Below are positions 17,728-27,090 of a DNA stretch of 64,000 nucleotides, one piece after another; positions within the stretch are counted from its first letter, which is position 1, and the number at the start of each line of letters is the position of its first letter. The notes beneath the pieces were generated by a model. It saw only the letters and a list, made by a program, of their open reading frames with translations. It was not told the origin of the DNA and did not search any database. This DNA is from Micromonospora halotolerans (GTDB lineage: Bacteria > Actinomycetota > Actinomycetes > Mycobacteriales > Micromonosporaceae). The stretch spans positions 930,001 through 994,000 of the forward strand of contig NZ_CP134876.1 in the NCBI RefSeq assembly GCF_032108445.1, given 5' to 3'. Both the position numbers and the translations under genes were made by a program.

Positions 17728-19329
17728 ATGAGCGATGCGAGTGAGCTGCCGTCCCGCGCCGACGTCGTCGTGGTCGGCTCCGGACACAACGGGCTGGTCT
17801 CGGCGATCCTGCTGGCCCGCGCCGGCCTCGACGTGCTGGTGCTGGAGGCGGCCGAGGTGATCGGCGGGGCCACCCGCACCGAGAACCCGTTCCCCAAGGT
17901 GCCCGGGCTGCGGCACTCCACCGGGTCGTACCTGCTCGGGTTGATGCCGCCGGAACTGCTCGCCACCCTCGACGTGACGATCCCGGTGCTGCGCCGCGAC
18001 CCGCACTACTTTCTGCCCACCCCGGGCGGGCTCGGCTCGCCGTACCTGCTCTTCGGCAGTGACACGGCGAGCACCCGGCGGCAGCTCGCCGAGTTCTTCT
18101 CGCCCGCCGACGTGGCCGCCGACGACGCGCTCCAGGCCGAGCTGGCCCAGCTCCGGGAGGACCTGGCGCCGGCCTGGCTGGCCGAGCCGCTGCCGGTGGC
18201 GGACACCGCCGAACGGTACGTCCGGCCCGCCCTCCGGCAGGTCTTCGTCGACCTGGTCCGCGGGTCGGTCGCCGACTACCTGGCGCGCTTCGACTTCCGC
18301 TCCGAGCTGCTGGTCAGCATGTACGCGGTCACCGACGGCCTCTCCGGGCTCAACGCCGGCCCGGACGACCCGGGCACCGGGCACAACTTCCTGGTGCACA
18401 ACATGTGCCGGCTGCCCGGCTCCGACGGCACCTGGATGATCGCCCAGGGCGGGATGGGCACGGTCTCCCGGACCTTCGCCGACGCCGCCCGCGCGGCCGG
18501 CGCCCGCATCGTCACCGGCACGCCGGTCACCGCCGTCACCCTCGACGGCGGCGCGGCGGGCGGTGTGGTGCTGGCCGACGGGCGGGAGGTGGCCGCGTCC
18601 GTGGTACTCGGCGCCTGCGACCCGTACCGGCTGATGGAGCTGCTGCCCGACGGCGCGCTCCCGGCGGAGCTGGGCGCGCGGATGGCGGCGGTCCGCCGGC
18701 CGGGCACCACGCTGAAGCTCAACCTGGCGCTCACCGGCCTGCCCCGCTTCTCCTGCCTGCCGGCGGACGCGCCGAGCCCGTTCGGGTCCACCATCCACCT
18801 GCTCCCCGGCTCGGCGTCGCTGGTCGGCGCCGGTGGCGAGGCGCCGATGGCCGCGCTGCGCGGCATGTGGGCGGACGTGCAGGCCGGGCGGCTGCCCGAG
18901 GAGCCGACCATCGAGTGGTACCTGCACACCACGGTCGACCCGTCGCTCTCCGACGGCGCCGGGCACCACTCGTCGGCGCTCTTCGTCCAGTCGGTCCCCT
19001 ACGAGCTGGCCGGCACCACCTGGGACGCGGCGCTGCCCGGCTACGTCGACCGGCTGATCGACATCTGCGAGCGGTACGCGCCGGGCACCCGCGACCTGAT
19101 CGCCGACGCCGTGCCGCTGCCCCCGCCGGGCATCGAGGCGCACTTCGGCATCACCGGCGGGCACATCCACCACGTGGACAACACCGTCTCGTTCACCGAC
19201 CGGATGCCCTACGCCACCGGGGTCGACGGCGTCTACGCGGGCAGCGCCGGCTGCCACCCGGCCGGCAGCGTGATCGGCGCGGCCGGGCACAACGCCGCCC
19301 AGCGGATCCTCAGCGACCTCGGCCGCTGA
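17728..19329 (+). CDS. FAD-dependent oxidoreductase, PYROXD2/phytoene-desaturase-like
   Basis: The protein has 533 residues. The N-terminal dinucleotide fold is VVVVGSGHNGLVSAILLARAG with a following LEAAEVIGGATRTE, as in phytoene-desaturase-like amine oxidases. The C-terminal FAD segment is GVYAGSAGCHPAGSVIGAAGHNAA. These features and the length match the PYROXD2 group rather than carotenoid enzymes, and no carotenoid genes are nearby. The 3' end overlaps the convergent TMEM175 gene by 20 bases. The substrate is unknown. Confidence 0.9.
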   Translation: MSDASELPSRADVVVVGSGHNGLVSAILLARAGLDVLVLEAAEVIGGATRTENPFPKVPGLRHSTGSYLLGLMPPELLATLDVTIPVLRRDPHYFLPTPGGLGSPYLLFGSDTASTRRQLAEFFSPADVAADDALQAELAQLREDLAPAWLAEPLPVADTAERYVRPALRQVFVDLVRGSVADYLARFDFRSELLVSMYAVTDGLSGLNAGPDDPGTGHNFLVHNMCRLPGSDGTWMIAQGGMGTVSRTFADAARAAGARIVTGTPVTAVTLDGGAAGGVVLADGREVAASVVLGACDPYRLMELLPDGALPAELGARMAAVRRPGTTLKLNLALTGLPRFSCLPADAPSPFGSTIHLLPGSASLVGAGGEAPMAALRGMWADVQAGRLPEEPTIEWYLHTTVDPSLSDGAGHHSSALFVQSVPYELAGTTWDAALPGYVDRLIDICERYAPGTRDLIADAVPLPPPGIEAHFGITGGHIHHVDNTVSFTDRMPYATGVDGVYAGSAGCHPAGSVIGAAGHNAAQRILSDLGR

Positions 19330-20005
19330 CCTCGCCGGCGCGGGGCAGGTCGCCGGGACGGCGGACGAGGGAGAGACCGACGAGCAGCAGCAGGTAGAGG
19401 AGCAGGCTGAGGATCGGGTCGACGAAGACGAAGGCGAAGGCGACCGTGTAGAGCAGCGGACGCACCACCAGCCGCCGCGAGACCGCTCCGGCCAGTTGCG
19501 GGTCCAGATCGGGGTGGAGCAGGTGGTGCCGCCGGGCCCACCACCAGCTCAGGTTGAAGAAGAACGACTCCCCCAGCACGGTGCCGAGGTAGAGGACGGC
19601 GGTCAGCCGCTGCTCGGTCCCGCTGCCGCGCAGGTTGTCCGCCAACAGGTCGGCGGTGAACGGGATCGCCGCCACGAAGAGCAGCACGAGCAGGTTGAAC
19701 ATGAGCAGCACCTGGTCGACCCGGACCACGTACCGCCACATGTTGTGGTGGCCGAGCCAGATCTGGCCGGCGATCCCGAAGGTGATCACGTAGGCCAGGT
19801 AGGCCGGCCAGGCCTGGACGAGGGCGTCGGGGAGCTGTCGCCCGGGATCCCGGGCCGGGCCGTTCTGGAGCAGTTCGACGGCCATCACCGTCAGCACGAC
19901 CGCGAAGACGCCGTCGCTGAACGTCTCCACCCGGGAGGCGTCCCGGGTCATCTCCCGGTCACGCCGGTAGCGGTAGTCCCTCTCCCTCGCGTCCGCGTCC
20001 GTCAC
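19310..20005 (-). CDS. TMEM175-family potassium channel (DUF1211)
   Basis: The protein has 231 residues and about six membrane helices. The family signature RVETFSDGVFAVVLTVMAVE lies in the first helix at about residues 25-44, matching the pore-lining RxxxFSDGVFAI motif of TMEM175 channels. It then has YLAYVITFGIAGQIWLGHH. Bacterial members form potassium-selective leak channels. The gene is convergent with the PYROXD2-like gene and overlaps its last 20 bases. Confidence 0.9.
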   Translation of the reverse strand: MTDADARERDYRYRRDREMTRDASRVETFSDGVFAVVLTVMAVELLQNGPARDPGRQLPDALVQAWPAYLAYVITFGIAGQIWLGHHNMWRYVVRVDQVLLMFNLLVLLFVAAIPFTADLLADNLRGSGTEQRLTAVLYLGTVLGESFFFNLSWWWARRHHLLHPDLDPQLAGAVSRRLVVRPLLYTVAFAFVFVDPILSLLLYLLLLVGLSLVRRPGDLPRAGEVSGRGR

Positions 20006-20061
20006 GCCGCCCCCTTCCCGACCTGATGGTCACCCGGCGGGGGCGGCGTGCGGGGGGAAAC

Positions 20062-21642
20062 TCAGCTGACTGCCTCGCCCGCGGGGGCCGGGGTGTCGGC
20101 GTCCGCCCGGTGGGCGCGGATCTTGTGGCCGACGCTGGTGAGGCAGCGGCCGCTCGCCATGTCGAACTTCCACCCGTGCAGCTGGCAGGTGAGCTGGTCG
20201 CCCTCCACGATGCCGAACCGGCTCAGGTCCGCCTTCAGGTGCGGGCAGCGGCGCTGCACCACCCAGCCGTCGAGGGTGATGTCCTCGGCGTCGACGGCCC
20301 GCTCGTGCTCGTCGTACCAGCCCTCGGCGTACTGGAGGCGCTCCTCCGAGAGGCACTTGAAGAACGCGTAGACGAACTCGTTGTACTGGCCGATCCGGGC
20401 CGCCGAGAACCGGCAGGAGAGGAAGAGCGAGTTGACCCAGTCGACCTCGCCGATGTGCAGCAGGTGCTCGACAAGGGCCCGCTCGGTGCGGAACCGGTAG
20501 CGGACCTTCTCGTCCGCGTACGGCCGGACCTCCTTGCCCGGGAAGTCCACCACGATTGATTCGACCGATTCCCCGTCGTAGCCGACGAGGTCGAAGCGCA
20601 CCGGACCGCCGACACCCTTGGCCAGGTAGATCGACTCGTCCAGCAGCGGCTCGATCCGGCGCTTCATCTCGCCGAGCACGTCCACCTCGGGGTGCCGCCA
20701 CGACGCCTTCTCGGCCTCGATGATCGGGCGCTTGCGCTCCCGCATCTCCTCCAGGTGGGCGCGCTTGTTCGCGAAGAACTCCTCGACGGGCACCGGGTGG
20801 GTGGTCGTCGCGCCCTCGGTGGTGACCTCCGCGACGCTGCCCGGCAGCAGGACGATGCCGTTGGTCCCGCCGACCTTGGCGTACTCGGACAGGAACACCG
20901 ACTGGTCGGGGAAGATGTTCCCCTCGTCGCCGAAGATGTCGTTGAACTGGAACAGCTCGTCGTCGAGGAAGCAGGGCGGGCCGGCGATCGGGAAGACGTG
21001 GTCGGCCTTCAGGTCGTCGATGTAGCGCCAGGTGCGGTCGAACTGCCGCTCCCGCTTCTGCTTGCCGAACGCGGTCTTCGCCGCCTGGGGCAGCTCGTAG
21101 ACCATCGGGTACCAGATCGCGCCGGAGAACTGGAGCAGGTGCGCGTGCACGTGGCCCAGCTCGGCGAAGACGGTCAGGTCGGTGGGCCGGGCGTCGTTCT
21201 GGTTGAGCAGCCGGACCCCGTCGTACTCCACCCAGAGCGAGGAGTCGCCGATCGGGCCGTCGGTCGGGCTGGTCAACGCCTGGATCATGATCTTCAGGCC
21301 GCCGGGCAGCTCCACGACCTGCTCGTTCGGGGCCTTGAGGAACTTGGTGAAGCCCAACTCCCGCAGCTCGTCCTCCATCTCCGAGGTGGGGAACTCGGGG
21401 AGCAGGACGGTGGCGTCCTTGGAGATGTGATCCCGCAGGTGCCGGGCGTCGAAGTGGTCCCGGTGCAGGTGCGACACGTACAGGTAGTCGCACTGGCCGA
21501 GGGTCGCCCAGTCGAGCTGGGAGTTGTCCGGGAAGGGGAACCAGGAGGCGAAGTAGGCGGGATTGACCCACGGGTCGCACAGGATGCTGCCCGCGGCCGT
21601 GTCGATCCGCATGCTGGCATGGCCCGTACCGGTCACTCGCAC
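20062..21642 (-). CDS. Metallo-beta-lactamase-fold/Rieske [2Fe-2S] fusion protein
   Basis: The protein has 526 residues from a GTG at 21642, 6 bases after GAGGGGG. The N-terminal half is an UlaG-like metallo-beta-lactamase fold, with metal motif SHLHRDHFDARHL at about residues 57-69. The C-terminal 100 residues are a Rieske domain, with ligand pairs CPH (in RRCPHLKADLSRFG) and CQLH (in LTCQLHGWKF). Vertebrate CMP-Neu5Ac hydroxylase combines the same folds in the opposite order. That supports an oxygenase or redox role, but the substrate is unknown. No ferredoxin or reductase gene is adjacent. Confidence 0.85.
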   Translation of the reverse strand: MRVTGTGHASMRIDTAAGSILCDPWVNPAYFASWFPFPDNSQLDWATLGQCDYLYVSHLHRDHFDARHLRDHISKDATVLLPEFPTSEMEDELRELGFTKFLKAPNEQVVELPGGLKIMIQALTSPTDGPIGDSSLWVEYDGVRLLNQNDARPTDLTVFAELGHVHAHLLQFSGAIWYPMVYELPQAAKTAFGKQKRERQFDRTWRYIDDLKADHVFPIAGPPCFLDDELFQFNDIFGDEGNIFPDQSVFLSEYAKVGGTNGIVLLPGSVAEVTTEGATTTHPVPVEEFFANKRAHLEEMRERKRPIIEAEKASWRHPEVDVLGEMKRRIEPLLDESIYLAKGVGGPVRFDLVGYDGESVESIVVDFPGKEVRPYADEKVRYRFRTERALVEHLLHIGEVDWVNSLFLSCRFSAARIGQYNEFVYAFFKCLSEERLQYAEGWYDEHERAVDAEDITLDGWVVQRRCPHLKADLSRFGIVEGDQLTCQLHGWKFDMASGRCLTSVGHKIRAHRADADTPAPAGEAVS

Positions 21643-21767
21643 CGCAATCCCCCTCGAAAAGACATCAGGCGTACGTCACGACGCTACCGGAGGCAGTGTG
21701 GTCGCCGTTCCGCGACGCCGGTAGTGGTCTTCCGCCCCGGCGGGCAGGTCCAACGGCCCGAGCGGGG

Positions 21768-22625
21768 TCAACCCTCGACCGTCCCGGTCCAGTTCCGCCG
21801 CTGCGGGGCGGCCGCGCACCAGGCGTCCAACAGCCCGACGATGCGGTCCACCGGCGCCGCCAGATGCACCCGCTGCCCGCCGCCGACCTGGTGGTCGCGG
21901 TCCTGGTGCACGGTCCCCTCGCTGCAGCAGGCGCACAGAACCCGCACGCCGCTGGCCGGCTCCGCCGCGTACCCGTGCTCGTCGAAGAGCGTGGCCAGCG
22001 CGCCGACGTCCTCCGGCGTGCCGGCGACCACGTCAACGGTGGTGGTCGGCAACTCCGAGGCCCGGAACAGCAGCAGCTCGTCGAAGACCGGATACGTCCG
22101 GCCGTCCACCGTCCGCTCACCGTTGGGCGCCCCGTCGTGCACCACGACCTCGCCGAAGCGCCGGCCGGACCCGGGCGTCGGCACACTGAGCACCCGGGCG
22201 CGGGTGGGGCAGAGTCGCCGGGCCCAGACCACTTCGCCGCCGCCGAGGCGGATCGGGGTGACGCCGAAGTCCGCCTCGATCTCACCCTCGCCGTCCGGAA
22301 CGTCCAGCCCGTACCCCGACCAGGCGTCCCGCGCCGTCGCCCAGTCCTGCATGATCGTCGCCGCGATGCCCAGGTTCCAGAACGCGGGGTCCCCGCTGCC
22401 GCGCGTCGACCGGGCGGCCGCCTCCCGCCCCAGGTCGTACGCCTTCGCCCAGTTCCGCAGGAACTTGTACGCCAGCGCGGCGTTGTACCACCACGACTCG
22501 GCGGCGGGGATGTCCGGGTGCCGGCGCGCCAAGCGCTCCCACAGCTCCCCGGCGACCGGCCAGTCTTCGGCGCCCCACGCCTGCTGGGCCCGCTCGTACA
22601 ACTCGCGGTCGTCCTCGTGGGTCAT
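21768..22625 (-). CDS. TPR-like protein of unknown function
   Basis: The protein has 285 residues from an ATG preceded by GAGGGAC. The first 110 form helical TPR-like repeats (ELYERAQQAWGAEDWPVAGELWERLA and AALAYKFLRNWAKAYDLGREA). The second half is mixed beta with no recognised motif; a cysteine-rich patch VRVLCACCSEGTVH is notable and might bind metal. The layout resembles some immunity or scaffolding proteins of actinobacteria, but no toxin gene is next to it. The function is unknown. Confidence 0.75.
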   Translation of the reverse strand: MTHEDDRELYERAQQAWGAEDWPVAGELWERLARRHPDIPAAESWWYNAALAYKFLRNWAKAYDLGREAAARSTRGSGDPAFWNLGIAATIMQDWATARDAWSGYGLDVPDGEGEIEADFGVTPIRLGGGEVVWARRLCPTRARVLSVPTPGSGRRFGEVVVHDGAPNGERTVDGRTYPVFDELLLFRASELPTTTVDVVAGTPEDVGALATLFDEHGYAAEPASGVRVLCACCSEGTVHQDRDHQVGGGQRVHLAAPVDRIVGLLDAWCAAAPQRRNWTGTVEG

Positions 22626-22714
22626 GTGTCCCTCATCCGGTCGGACCCCGCACCGGGGCCGCCACGGGGCGTGCCAGACTAACCGGAGATCCGATCGCGA
22701 GGGAAGGACCGACA

Positions 22715-22939
22715 GTGGCAGGAAGCGAGCCGGTAACCGCGCCCGACCAGCACCGGCCGGGGCACCGCAAGTCCGGACGGATCGGCGCGGTGCTGTCGGC
22801 GGCGGTGTTGGTGCTCATGGCGCTCTGCGGCAACCACGAGGGCAACGTCGAGAACATCTGGCTGTTCGGCCTCGCGGCGCTGCTGCTGGCCATCGTCATC
22901 GGCGACGCCGTGCTGCGCCGCAACGGCCTGCGGTCCTGA
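22715..22939 (+). CDS. Small membrane protein, DUF2631
   Basis: The protein has 74 residues from a GTG at 22715, with GGAAGGA about 8 bases upstream. A polar N-terminus (EPVTAPDQHRPGHRKSGRIG) precedes two hydrophobic segments, AVLSAAVLVLMALCG and LFGLAALLLAIVIG, joined by a short loop. The sequence type and location near dxr/ispG fit the actinobacterial DUF2631 family, a small membrane protein of unknown role. Confidence 0.75.
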   Translation: MAGSEPVTAPDQHRPGHRKSGRIGAVLSAAVLVLMALCGNHEGNVENIWLFGLAALLLAIVIGDAVLRRNGLRS

Positions 22940-22963
22940 CCGGCCCGCACCCGGCCCATACGC

Positions 22964-22999
22964 ACGAGGGCCCGCCCCCGATCGGGGACGGGCCCTTCG
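22964..22999 (-). terminator. Terminator between DUF2631 and the DivIVA-domain gene
   Basis: Arms GGGCCCG (22968-22974) and CGGGCCC (22989-22995) enclose CCCC-GATC-GGGG. The 22975/22988 C-A mismatch is a U-G wobble in minus-strand RNA, so pairing is complete only for the DivIVA-domain gene transcript. Confidence 0.75.
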
Positions 23000-23014
23000 T
23001 CGTCGTCGGCGGGG

Positions 23015-24145
23015 TCAGCGGCCTAGCAGGATGTCCTGCACGTCCTTGAGGGCGGCGTCGACCTCGGCCTCGAAGTAGCCGCCGGGCACCAGCCCGAAGC
23101 GCAGGGTGTCCAGGTCCTTCGGGTTCACCGGCATCGGGTTGCGGCCCTGCATGCCGCCGAGCAGCGTCTCGAAGAACCGGTCGACCTGGTCCGGGTCGTA
23201 TCCGCTGCCGAAGCGGCGCACCTGGAAGCTGCGGCGGATCTGGTCCACCCGGTACAGGTCGCTGCCGGGCGGGCCGGCCATCGGCGGGCCCACCATCGGC
23301 GGGCCACCGACCGGCGGACCGGCCATCGGCGGGCCGGACATGCCGGGACCGCCGCCGTAGCCCTGGTCCGGGCCGCCGTAACCCGGGTCCGGGCCGTAGC
23401 CCTGGTCCGGGCCGTAGCCCTGGTCCGGGCCGTAGCCCTGTTGCGGCAGCTGCGGCGGGCCGGCCGGGCCACGACCGCGCGGGTCACGCAGATCCCGCTC
23501 GGGCATCCGGATCTCGGCGGTCATGTCGGCGCGGCCGTGGCGGCCGGCCTCGAAGCCGTCGAAGCGCTCGTCCTGGCCGTAGCCGCCCGGGCCGGGGGGC
23601 AGACCGCGGGAGGGCGGGCCGCCGTGTCCCATCGGGGCGCCGGGACCCATCGGGCCGGGACCGCCCGGGCCGCGGGGTGCGTCGTAGCCGCCACGCGGGC
23701 CGTCGTACCCGCCGGCGAAGGCGCCGGTCGGCTCGTCGTAGCGGTTGCCGTAGCGGTCGGCGGGCGGGCCGGCCTGCGCGGGCATCGGCCGGGGTGGCAT
23801 CGGGGGCTGCGGCACCGGGGAGAGGCCACGCTCGTCGCGCATCGGCGGGCCCAGCCGGTCGGCCATCCGGGGATCGCCACCGCGCCCGCCGGGGGCGCCA
23901 CCGCGCTCCTCCAGCTCGGCGAGCTGCCGCTCGACCCGGTCCAGGTGCAGGTCGACCTGCCACTCGTCGTAGCCGTTGAACCGGACCCGGAAGACGACGT
24001 CGTGGACCTCCTGGGAGGCCACGGGCGCGCCGACCGGCTGGCCGGCGAGTGTCGCCTCCACCCGGTCCAGGAAGGCGTCCACCTCGTCGACCTTGTATCC
24101 CCGGCGGAGCGCCTTACGCCGGAAACGCTGACCCTGACTCGCCAC
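23015..24145 (-). CDS. DivIVA-domain protein with Gly/Pro repeat linker
   Basis: The protein has 376 residues. DivIVA-type motifs occur twice in the N-terminal 80 residues (RRGYKVDEVDAFLDRVE and RFNGYDEWQVDLHLDRVERQL) and once near the C-terminus (FGSGYDPDQVDRFFETLL). The middle, about residues 85-300, is low complexity with repeats of GYGPDQ, GPPMAGPP and GGYDAPRG. DivIVA-domain proteins bind curved membranes and organise polar growth or division in actinobacteria. The disordered linker suggests condensate or scaffold behaviour, which is inferred only. The gene is alone on the minus strand, just downstream of rlmN. Confidence 0.85.
   Translation of the reverse strand: MASQGQRFRRKALRRGYKVDEVDAFLDRVEATLAGQPVGAPVASQEVHDVVFRVRFNGYDEWQVDLHLDRVERQLAELEERGGAPGGRGGDPRMADRLGPPMRDERGLSPVPQPPMPPRPMPAQAGPPADRYGNRYDEPTGAFAGGYDGPRGGYDAPRGPGGPGPMGPGAPMGHGGPPSRGLPPGPGGYGQDERFDGFEAGRHGRADMTAEIRMPERDLRDPRGRGPAGPPQLPQQGYGPDQGYGPDQGYGPDPGYGGPDQGYGGGPGMSGPPMAGPPVGGPPMVGPPMAGPPGSDLYRVDQIRRSFQVRRFGSGYDPDQVDRFFETLLGGMQGRNPMPVNPKDLDTLRFGLVPGGYFEAEVDAALKDVQDILLGR
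23270..23440. repeat. In-frame tandem repeats in the DivIVA-domain gene
   Basis: An 18-bp unit, GTAGCCCTGGTCCGGGCC with variants, occurs four or so times between about 23357 and 23440 (GYGPDQ repeats). Next to it, 23270-23340 holds short GGCGGGCC/ATC repeats coding GPPMAGPP-like units. Units are multiples of three, so copy number can vary without frameshift. Confidence 0.75.
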
Positions 24146-24174
24146 TATGTCTCCTGGTCTCTACCGCTACGCCG

Positions 24175-25320
24175 TCACGCCGTTGCGGCGCGTGGGTCGC
24201 TGTCCCTGTCCTCGGCGGCGGCGAGCTGCCCACACGCCCCGTCGATCTCGCGACCCCGGGTGTCCCGCACCGTGGTGGACACCCCGGCGTCGCGCAACCG
24301 CCGGACGAACTCCCGCTCGACCGGCTTCGGGCTGGCGTCCCAGCGGCTGCCCGGAGTCGGGTTGAGCGGGATCAGGTTCACGTGGGCCAGCTTGCCGGCC
24401 AGCAGCCGCCCGAGCAGATCGGCTCTCCACGGCTGGTCGTTCACGTCCTTGATCATCGCGTATTCGATGGACACGCGACGCCCCGTCGTGTCCGCGTAGT
24501 CCCACGCCGCGTCCAGCACCTCGGACACCTTCCAGCGCTGGTTGACCGGCACGAGTTCGTCGCGCAGCTCATCATCGGGGGCGTGCAGCGACAACGCAAG
24601 GGTCACTGAGAGGTCTTCGCTGGCCAGTCGGCGGATGGCCGGAACCAGCCCGACCGTGGAAACGGTGATGTGCCGCTGGGACAGGCCGAGCCCCTCCGGG
24701 GCCGGGGCGACCAGCCGGCGGATCGCCGCCACCACCCGCGCGTAGTTGGCCAGCGGCTCGCCCATGCCCATGAACACCACGTGCGACAGGCGCGGCGGGG
24801 AACCGGCCACCGCCCCCGAGGCGGCCACGCCGGCCAGGTAGACGGCCTGGTCGACGATCTCGGCGGTGGAGAGGTTGCGGGTCAGCCCGGCCTGGCCGGT
24901 GGCGCAGAACGGGCAGGCCATGCCGCAGCCCGCCTGGCTGGAGATGCAGACGGTGACCCGGTCCGGGTAGCCCATCAGCACGCTCTCCACCAGCGAGCCG
25001 TCGTGCAGCCGCCAGAGTGCCTTGCGCGTGGCGCCGTCGTCGCAGGCCATCTCGCGCACCGGGGTGAGCAGGGTGGGCAGCAGCGTGCCCGCCAACCGCT
25101 CACGGGTCGCCGCCGGCAGATCGGTCATCCGTGCCGGGTCGCGGACCAGACGGCCGAAGTAGTGGTTCGAGACCTGCTTGGCGCGGAACGCCGGCTCCCC
25201 CAGCTCGGTGACGAGCGCCTGCCGGCCCGGCAGGTCCAGGTCGGCGAGGTGACGGGGTGGCATCGCGGGCCGGCGGCCGCGGGCGTCGGGGTCTACGGAG
25301 ATCAGTGGGAGGCTCGTCAT
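24175..25320 (-). CDS. rlmN: 23S rRNA (adenine2503-C2)-methyltransferase RlmN
   Basis: This is the radical-SAM enzyme that methylates A2503 of 23S rRNA and A37 of some tRNAs. The protein has 381 residues. The radical-SAM cluster motif [11 protein letters not shown] (CxxxCxxC) is clear, followed by [14 protein letters not shown] and [20 protein letters not shown]. The catalytic cysteine near the C-terminus sits in the segment [13 protein letters not shown] longer in-frame ORF (to 26499) runs into cdsA in the wrong frame. CAGACT ends 9 bases before the ATG, which suggests a leaderless start. Confidence 0.96.
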   Translation of the reverse strand: MTSLPLISVDPDARGRRPAMPPRHLADLDLPGRQALVTELGEPAFRAKQVSNHYFGRLVRDPARMTDLPAATRERLAGTLLPTLLTPVREMACDDGATRKALWRLHDGSLVESVLMGYPDRVTVCISSQAGCGMACPFCATGQAGLTRNLSTAEIVDQAVYLAGVAASGAVAGSPPRLSHVVFMGMGEPLANYARVVAAIRRLVAPAPEGLGLSQRHITVSTVGLVPAIRRLASEDLSVTLALSLHAPDDELRDELVPVNQRWKVSEVLDAAWDYADTTGRRVSIEYAMIKDVNDQPWRADLLGRLLAGKLAHVNLIPLNPTPGSRWDASPKPVEREFVRRLRDAGVSTTVRDTRGREIDGACGQLAAAEDRDSDPRAATA

Positions 25321-25329
25321 GGCGCGTCC

Positions 25330-25335
25330 AGTCTG
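25330..25335 (-). promoter_or_regulatory. -10 hexamer for rlmN, leaderless type
   Basis: CAGACT on the minus strand ends 9 bases before the rlmN ATG. Confidence 0.4.
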
Positions 25336-25380
25336 ACACGCCGAACGGGGGACGCACCTGTCCGTGGGTGCCGAATCGGC

Positions 25381-25398
25381 CCCGGCCGGCCGGCCGGG
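25381..25398. terminator. Possible terminator downstream of cdsA
   Basis: An 18-bp perfect palindrome made of CCGG blocks lies 27 bases after the cdsA stop. It could form a hairpin in the minus-strand transcript. Confidence 0.45.
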
Positions 25399-25424
25399 AC
25401 GACGCCACCCGCGTGATTCACGCC

Positions 25425-26834
25425 TCAGCCCGCCATCGGCACGAAGATCGCCAGCAGCAGGTAGGCGGTCGGCACCGCGAACAGGATCGAGTCGAGGCGG
25501 TCCATCAGGCCGCCGTGCCCGGGGAGCAGGTTGCTCATGTCCTTGACCCCGAGATCGCGCTTGATCATGGACTCGGCGAGGTCGCCGAGCACCGCCGCGC
25601 CGGAGATCGCCACCCCGAAGACGGCGCCCCACCACGGGGCCACGTCGAGCAGCAGCCAGAGCAGCAGGGCGCTGCCCGCGGCCGCCGCGGTCACCGAGCC
25701 GGCGAAGCCCTCCCAGGACTTCTTCGGGCTGATCGTGGGGGCCATCGGGTGCTTGCCGAAGGCGACACCGGCCGCGTAGCCGCCGGTGTCGGAGAGCACC
25801 ACGGCGACCAGGGTGACCAGCACCCGCAGGTGACCGTCGTCGGGGGCGGCCGCCAGCATCGCCGCGAAACCGCCGAGGAAGGGCACGTAGACCGCGATCA
25901 GGGTGGCCGCGGTGAGGTCCCGCTGGTAGTTGCCGGGGCCGTCGCCCAGCCGCCAGATCATCGTGCCCAGCACGGTGACCAGCAGGCCGAGGCAGAGCGC
26001 GTCCGGGCCGGCGAACCAGGCCAGTCCGATGGTGATGACGCCACCGGCGACCAGCGGCACCAGCGGCGGGTGGGCGCCGCTGCGGCGGACCGCGCGGGCC
26101 ATCTCCCAGGAGCCGATCGCCACCGCGGCGGTGATCACGGCGAGGAACGCCGGCAGGTAGAAGAAGAGCGGCACCACGATGGCCGCGCCGAGGGCCAGCC
26201 CGACGCCGATCGCGGCCGGCAGGTTGCGGCCCGCCCGGGACGCCTTCGGCTGGGCGGTCGGCGGGCGGTCCGCGCCGGCCCGGCGCCGGCCCTTCGACCG
26301 GCGGGCCGGCGGCTCCGGCTCCGGTCCGGGCTCGTCGCGCACCACCGGCAGGTGGCTGGTCGGCTCGTCGCGTACCGGAGCGATCTGGGCCGTCGGGTAC
26401 TCCTCGTCGGGCCGGTCGTAGCTCCGGCCCCGCGGGGTCGCGTCGTAGCGGTCCCTCGGGTCGGCGCCCCGGCCCCGGTCCCGGGGGTCGTGGTCCCACA
26501 GGTCCCGGTCCGCGGTCCCGTAACCGCCGGGGCCGGTGTCCCGGCGACCCGCGTCCGCGTGGCCGGGGCCGCGGGGCACCGGGTCGTCGCGCCAGCCGCG
26601 CTCGGGGGCCGGCGGTCCGTCGTACGGCCGGCGGCCGCGCGGCGCGTCGTAGCCGTCATCGGGTCGGGCGTGCGGGTCGGCGGCGGGCCGGCCGGGCGGA
26701 CGGGCGTACGCCTCCGGGCCGGCATCCGGCCGGCGCCAGGGCCCGGGCTCCAGGTCGGTCTCCGGCCAGGGCAGCGGGGCCGGGCGGTCCCAGCCGCGCG
26801 GCTCGGCGTTGCCGTAGGGGTCGGGGTGGGACAT
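25425..26834 (-). CDS. cdsA: Phosphatidate cytidylyltransferase with long disordered N-terminus
   Basis: CdsA makes CDP-diacylglycerol, the precursor of phosphatidylinositol, phosphatidylethanolamine and cardiolipin. The protein has 469 residues from the ATG at 26834 (a GTG one codon earlier is possible). The first 200 or so residues are charged and low complexity, rich in Asp, Arg, Pro and Tyr. The membrane enzyme follows, with [13 protein letters not shown] and the signature [26 protein letters not shown] near residues 427-452. The extension makes it longer than the usual 260-300-residue enzyme. It is followed by rlmN and preceded by frr, the conserved order. Confidence 0.93.
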   Translation of the reverse strand: MSHPDPYGNAEPRGWDRPAPLPWPETDLEPGPWRRPDAGPEAYARPPGRPAADPHARPDDGYDAPRGRRPYDGPPAPERGWRDDPVPRGPGHADAGRRDTGPGGYGTADRDLWDHDPRDRGRGADPRDRYDATPRGRSYDRPDEEYPTAQIAPVRDEPTSHLPVVRDEPGPEPEPPARRSKGRRRAGADRPPTAQPKASRAGRNLPAAIGVGLALGAAIVVPLFFYLPAFLAVITAAVAIGSWEMARAVRRSGAHPPLVPLVAGGVITIGLAWFAGPDALCLGLLVTVLGTMIWRLGDGPGNYQRDLTAATLIAVYVPFLGGFAAMLAAAPDDGHLRVLVTLVAVVLSDTGGYAAGVAFGKHPMAPTISPKKSWEGFAGSVTAAAAGSALLLWLLLDVAPWWGAVFGVAISGAAVLGDLAESMIKRDLGVKDMSNLLPGHGGLMDRLDSILFAVPTAYLLLAIFVPMAG

Positions 26835-27026
26835 CACGCACCGGCAGGCGGTACGGGAGCCACCACATGACGCAAGACCAAGACCATCCCCTACAGCCGC
26901 GAGCAGTTCCGGTTGACCGGCCCGACGGCCGGCCGACTCCCGCCGTTCACCCGGGGGTGGGTGGGAATCGTGCCGAGCCTACTGCACCCGGGAAGCCCGC
27001 ACGGCGGACGTGGGCCGGCACGACGA

Positions 27027-27073
27027 CGGCACCGGGCCGCCACCCGTGACGGGGCGGCGGCACACCGGTGCCG
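27027..27073 (-). terminator. Terminator downstream of frr
   Basis: Outer arms CGGCACCGG (27027-27035) and CCGGTGCCG (27065-27073) enclose an inner CCGCC/GGCGG stem. It starts 18 bases after the frr stop, so the frr operon probably ends here and cdsA is transcribed separately. Confidence 0.65.
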
Positions 27074-27090
27074 TGGCGGTACGCGGGCGC

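Noticed and set aside
17728..19329. Reading the FAD enzyme as a carotenoid desaturase
   Set aside because: Length and motifs fit PYROXD2, and no phytoene synthase or other carotenoid gene is near.
24175..26499. A 774-residue ORF extending rlmN into cdsA
   Set aside because: The upstream part is cdsA read in the wrong frame; the RlmN homology starts at 25320.
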